Source of the DNA: Tritrichomonas foetus
Taxonomy: Eukaryota; Parabasalia; Tritrichomonadida; Tritrichomonadidae
Assembly: GCA_001839685.1 (NCBI GenBank)
Contig: MLAK01000578.1
Location: forward strand, 91,304-101,399
Direction: 5' to 3'
DNA length: 10,096 nt
Shown here: positions 7,870 through 10,096 of the stretch, piece after piece
How the letters are laid out: each line of letters starts with the position of its first letter
Numbering within the stretch: the stretch's first letter is position 1
Made by a program: the position numbers and the translations under genes
Notes under the pieces: generated by a model
Seen by the model: only the letters and a program-made list of their open reading frames with translations
The model's database searches: none
What the model was told of the DNA's origin: nothing

Positions 7870-7883
7870 ATTTATATATAAAT
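7870..7883. repeat. AT-only palindrome ATTTATATATAAAT
   Basis: This is a 14-base perfect palindrome made only of A and T, about 45 bases beyond the pseudokinase stop codon. Such elements are common by chance in this composition; it may fall in the polyadenylation region. Confidence 0.35.
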
Positions 7884-7925
7884 AAACAAAAAACAAATTT
7901 CTAATATATTACTAAAAACAGAGTT

Positions 7926-8936
7926 CTAAACTTCATTATTGATCACTTTGGATAAGAATTTCTTGGGTATTGGTGGCAAAAGTGTTGATCTGACATTAGT
8001 TGAGAAGTTCTTTGTAAGTTTTGTGCTGGATGATATGACAACACTTATTGGCTTTGGGAATGGAAGTGAATTTCTTTTGGGTGCCACAATTAAATTAAAT
8101 TTAGGTGGAAGAATAGTCCTTTTGTACAAAGCCAAGATATCATCAGATGTTGCTCTTTTGCTTGGATCAAGAACAAGAAGCATTTTTGCAATATCCCTGA
8201 TGAACTTTGGAATATCATTTGACAGCTCGAAATCACAAGCTGCAATTTTTTTCAGCATTGCACAAATATTAACTGTAGCCCAGGGCAATTTATAACCACA
8301 ACAAAATATGAGTAAAGCACCAAGCGACCACATGTCGCTCTTTTCACTCGGCTTATAGTTCTGTGTGATTAACTCTGGTGCTAGAAAAAGATAGGAATCT
8401 GTGTTGGGTGTAATGATGCCAGATAAGGTAATGGCAGGAAGAGGATAAATATCTGTAATCTCGATACTACAGTCATTCAGAGATTGATCATGTTCATTGC
8501 TGTCCTTCACAAATATGTTGGATATTTTTATAATATTTGGTTTGATACCTGATTTGTGAAATGAATTATAAACAATCAAAATATTTTTCCAAATCTGGAA
8601 CATTTTGGTGAGGTCATATGTTTTGTTTTCCAAAACGTCATGAAGTGGCAACATTTTGATGTATGGCCGTAAAAGGATATAGCATTCTTGATTTTCTGTG
8701 AATACTGTAAACTTTTTGATCTGATTAGTTAAATCAGCTTTATAGATCTTTTTCAATTCACGTATGAAAGTATTCTTCATAAAAGACTTCTTGAAGAATT
8801 TGCAAATATACAAACTCTGGTCGAAACGATTTCTCATTAGGAAGGTCGAAGAGAATCCAGTACGACTTGTCTCATTGACTAAAATGAATAGCTTCTCGAA
8901 CTCGCTGAATGAGATTTGGGTGATCTCTTTCGTCAT
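7926..8936 (-). CDS. Probable pseudokinase (protein-kinase fold, HRD triad lost)
   Basis: I take the ATG at 8936, giving 336 aa, because kinase-like sequence begins shortly after it. The frame extends to an ATG at 9110, but those 58 extra residues are AT-driven and featureless. Lobe landmarks in order: degenerate glycine loop TSRTGFSSTF; YICK with the VAIK lysine kept (K46); a likely helix-C glutamate (E60); hinge YILLRPY; then FHKSGIKPNIIKISNIF where HRDLKPEN should be. Here His, Arg and the catalytic Asp are Pro133, Asn134 and Ile135, while the later Lys and Asn140 remain. DFG is DIY (162-164). APE (186-188), DMWSLG (201-206) and DPSKRA with the conserved Arg261 are intact, so the C-lobe should fold. 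Phosphotransfer is unlikely; nucleotide or partner binding remains possible. The last ~65 residues are basic and S/P-rich. Trichomonads have very large kinase families including inactive members. The stop is TAG. Confidence 0.78.
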   Translation of the reverse strand: MTKEITQISFSEFEKLFILVNETSRTGFSSTFLMRNRFDQSLYICKFFKKSFMKNTFIRELKKIYKADLTNQIKKFTVFTENQECYILLRPYIKMLPLHDVLENKTYDLTKMFQIWKNILIVYNSFHKSGIKPNIIKISNIFVKDSNEHDQSLNDCSIEITDIYPLPAITLSGIITPNTDSYLFLAPELITQNYKPSEKSDMWSLGALLIFCCGYKLPWATVNICAMLKKIAACDFELSNDIPKFIRDIAKMLLVLDPSKRATSDDILALYKRTILPPKFNLIVAPKRNSLPFPKPISVVISSSTKLTKNFSTNVRSTLLPPIPKKFLSKVINNEV

Positions 8937-9110
8937 TAACTTTAAACTTTTATTGAGAATGAGATGAATTGAAATACGAAAAAATAAATTACTTTGAATT
9001 TTGTGGAAATGAACGGTAATATTGACGTTTCGATTTTTTAAGTATAATGAGGCATAGAATTTTTGTGAGCAGCTCATAAATCTGTAAATGATATGATACT
9101 TAATTTTCAT
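8937..9110 (-). other. Alternative in-frame N-terminal extension or 5' leader of pseudokinase
   Basis: An in-frame ATG at 9110 would add 58 residues rich in F, I, K and N with no conserved feature. Just upstream of the preferred ATG the gene strand carries a cluster of TCA words (TTCATCTCATTCTCAATA, about 8973-8956), which resembles the loose setting of trichomonad initiators 20-40 bases before the start. I therefore read this stretch as leader and promoter DNA, not protein. Confidence 0.4.
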
Positions 9111-9270
9111 GAAATATCTTGTTATTTTAAGATTTTTTTAGTTTTTTAAAGGTTAATTATATTCTATCATTAAAAATAATATTTATATTTATCATTGTAA
9201 CATTATTATAATCAAAAATAAATGATATTACGAAATTTTTAGAAACTATTGAAATCTAAGTTGACATTAT

Positions 9271-9292
9271 AATTCATTTATATAAATGAATT
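9271..9292. repeat. Perfect 22-bp palindrome, halves AATTCATTTAT / ATAAATGAATT
   Basis: The two 11-base halves are exactly complementary with no spacer. It lies about 335 bases upstream of the preferred pseudokinase start. It contains a central TTATATAA. It may be a cruciform or a dimer binding site; AT-rich composition makes shorter palindromes common, but 22 bases without a mismatch is less expected. Confidence 0.55.
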
Positions 9293-9545
9293 GAATGTGT
9301 ATATTGAAATATTTAAGAGACTAATTACATAAAAAAAATAAAAATCATAGAAAACTTGAATATATTTTTTTCGTATGTGAACAAAAGTGATTTTGAATTA
9401 GTTTTACATAATTTTTCAGAATATATTCGTCGAGATAAAACAATTTCGATAGAAATAATTGAGACAAAATCAATAAGGACAAAAATAAATATCATTGAAA
9501 AAATATACTTGTTATCATTTCTATTTATTCTTAGTGGAAAAATTG

Positions 9546-9557
9546 TGATGTACATCA
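9546..9557. repeat. 12-bp palindrome TGATGTACATCA
   Basis: A perfect 12-base palindrome centred on GTAC, at the end of the open stretch 9356-9571. It has no assigned role. Confidence 0.4.
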
Positions 9558-9850
9558 TCTTTTCATAATTCATGAATCACAGCATTATTTTGACGCTAAT
9601 TTGTTTTTCCTCTTCTACTTTCCTCACTTAAATCTTTTCTATTATCTCATTGAAAATGTTTTCACTGAATTTGAAAGATGATAAAATATATTCTGAGACT
9701 AATTTCAGATTACATCATCTCTCATTTTTAGTTGTCCTAAATATGTAATTTAAAAAAGAACTTCTTTGGAAAAACACCTATGAGATACTATATATTAGAA
9801 ATTGCTTCTTTCTCATTATTATTTCTTTTTTTTTTCTTATAATTTTTTGA

Positions 9851-9866
9851 GGTCCTTCGAAGGACC
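9851..9866. repeat. G/C-rich 16-bp palindrome GGTCCTTCGAAGGACC
   Basis: The halves GGTCCTTC and GAAGGACC are perfectly complementary around a central TTCGAA. It stands out because the flanks are nearly pure A/T, with a run of Ts ending just before it on the plus strand. It shares the GGTCC/GGACC word with the hairpin at 10032-10086, so both may belong to one repeat or mobile-element end. The identity of such an element cannot be shown here. Confidence 0.55.
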
Positions 9867-10031
9867 ATTTGCAAAATAGTTGTTATATTTTTTATTCTTA
9901 TCTTACTGACTAATTTTTGGTCAAAGTTCATTTTACATGTAAATCATTCTTCGAACTCTCTTTTATATTTCTTAAGAAATTAAAGAATTGATCAGATAGA
10001 TGTATACAAACTAACTAGCTCCTCCTATATG

Positions 10032-10086
10032 AAAGGTTTACAAAATGGTCCCCCAAAGATTTTGTGGGACCATCCCATAAACCTTT
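10032..10086. repeat. Long imperfect inverted repeat at right edge
   Basis: Outer arms AAAGGTTTA (10032-10040) and TAAACCTTT (10078-10086), and inner arms ATGGTCCC (10045-10052) and GGGACCAT (10066-10073), pair perfectly, with symmetrical 4-base gaps and a 13-base centre. A competing inverted pair, ACAAAAT (10040-10046) and ATTTTGT (10059-10065), overlaps it. The base composition is richer in G/C than the preceding kilobase. It may be the start of a repeat, the terminal inverted repeat of an element lying beyond the edge, or a structured RNA. No transposase is in view. Confidence 0.5.
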
Positions 10087-10096
10087 GTCCTACCAC

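Larger units (their letters stand above)
6160..7925. other. Long AT-rich intergenic region upstream of Myb and downstream of pseudokinase gene
   Basis: These 1766 bases hold the Myb promoter (right of 6160) and the 3' region of the pseudokinase gene (left of 7925). I find no intact gene. A minus-strand open stretch at 6841-7113 is listed as a possible remnant. A short ATG-started minus-strand stretch at about 7316-7245 (MTDLQNSIISTIKLII...) ends at a stop after 23 codons and may be part of the same decayed locus. A compact hairpin lies at 7607-7623 and an AT palindrome at 7870-7883. No RNA gene was recognised. Confidence 0.5.
9111..10096. other. Gene-poor AT-rich region at right edge
   Basis: I see no supportable gene in these 986 bases. 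A TTG-started plus-strand frame at 9356-9571 reads protein-like for part of its length (NKSDFELVLHNFSEYIRR) but has no ATG near its start and overlaps an equally long frame on the other strand. The region contains a 22-bp AT-rich palindrome, a 12-bp palindrome, a G/C-rich 16-bp palindrome and a long imperfect hairpin at the edge, listed separately. Confidence 0.5.

Noticed and set aside
7939..8295. Plus-strand frame of 118 codons opposite the pseudokinase
   Set aside because: It lies fully antisense to a frame with clear kinase landmarks, and is a mirror of that coding sequence.
9356..9571. Plus-strand open stretch of about 70 codons
   Set aside because: It has only a TTG at its start, overlaps a similar-sized frame on the opposite strand, and ends in a hydrophobic AT-driven stretch. 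I judged it chance, though part of it reads protein-like.
9821..9866. T-run next to the palindrome, resembling a bacterial rho-independent terminator
   Set aside because: The T-run precedes the hairpin on the plus strand, and the genome is eukaryotic, so that model does not apply.

Overview
The window looks like nuclear DNA of an AT-rich, gene-compact protist, most likely a trichomonad (Parabasalia; Tritrichomonas-like is my best guess). The reasons are the intron-free open frames, the strong AT bias between genes, and a two-repeat Myb protein of the compact type that is greatly expanded in trichomonads. TAA, TGA and TAG all end genes here, so the standard code applies and lineages that reassign TAA/TAG are unlikely. 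No rRNA, tRNA, CRISPR array or recognisable transposase is visible.

Layout: (1) 1-932, plus strand: the 3' part of a gene whose C-terminus resembles the CKK domain of CAMSAP/Patronin microtubule minus-end proteins, behind a low-complexity S/T/N/P-rich region. (2) 1291-2040, minus strand: an ESCRT-I VPS37A-like protein (UEV-like N-terminus plus Mod(r)-like coiled coil), convergent with gene 1. (3) 2041-2950: a divergent intergenic region with one doubtful coding remnant. (4) 2951-4960, plus strand: COG7, a subunit of the conserved oligomeric Golgi tethering complex. (5) 5281-6159, minus strand: a two-repeat Myb DNA-binding protein, convergent with COG7. (6) 6160-7925: a long AT-rich spacer with a second doubtful remnant that weakly resembles the one in region 3. 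(7) 7926-8936, minus strand: a protein-kinase-fold protein that has lost its HRD triad, so a probable pseudokinase. (8) 8937-10096: gene-poor AT-rich DNA with several perfect palindromes and a long imperfect hairpin at the right edge.

The genes are single transcription units and do not form an operon or pathway. Two serve membrane traffic (VPS37A-like in endosomal sorting, COG7 in Golgi retrograde tethering), one the microtubule cytoskeleton, one transcription, and one probably signalling or scaffolding. I see no convincing new multi-gene system. The most worthwhile points are the CKK-type protein, the UEV-bearing VPS37, the pseudokinase, and the possible pair of related decayed fragments.
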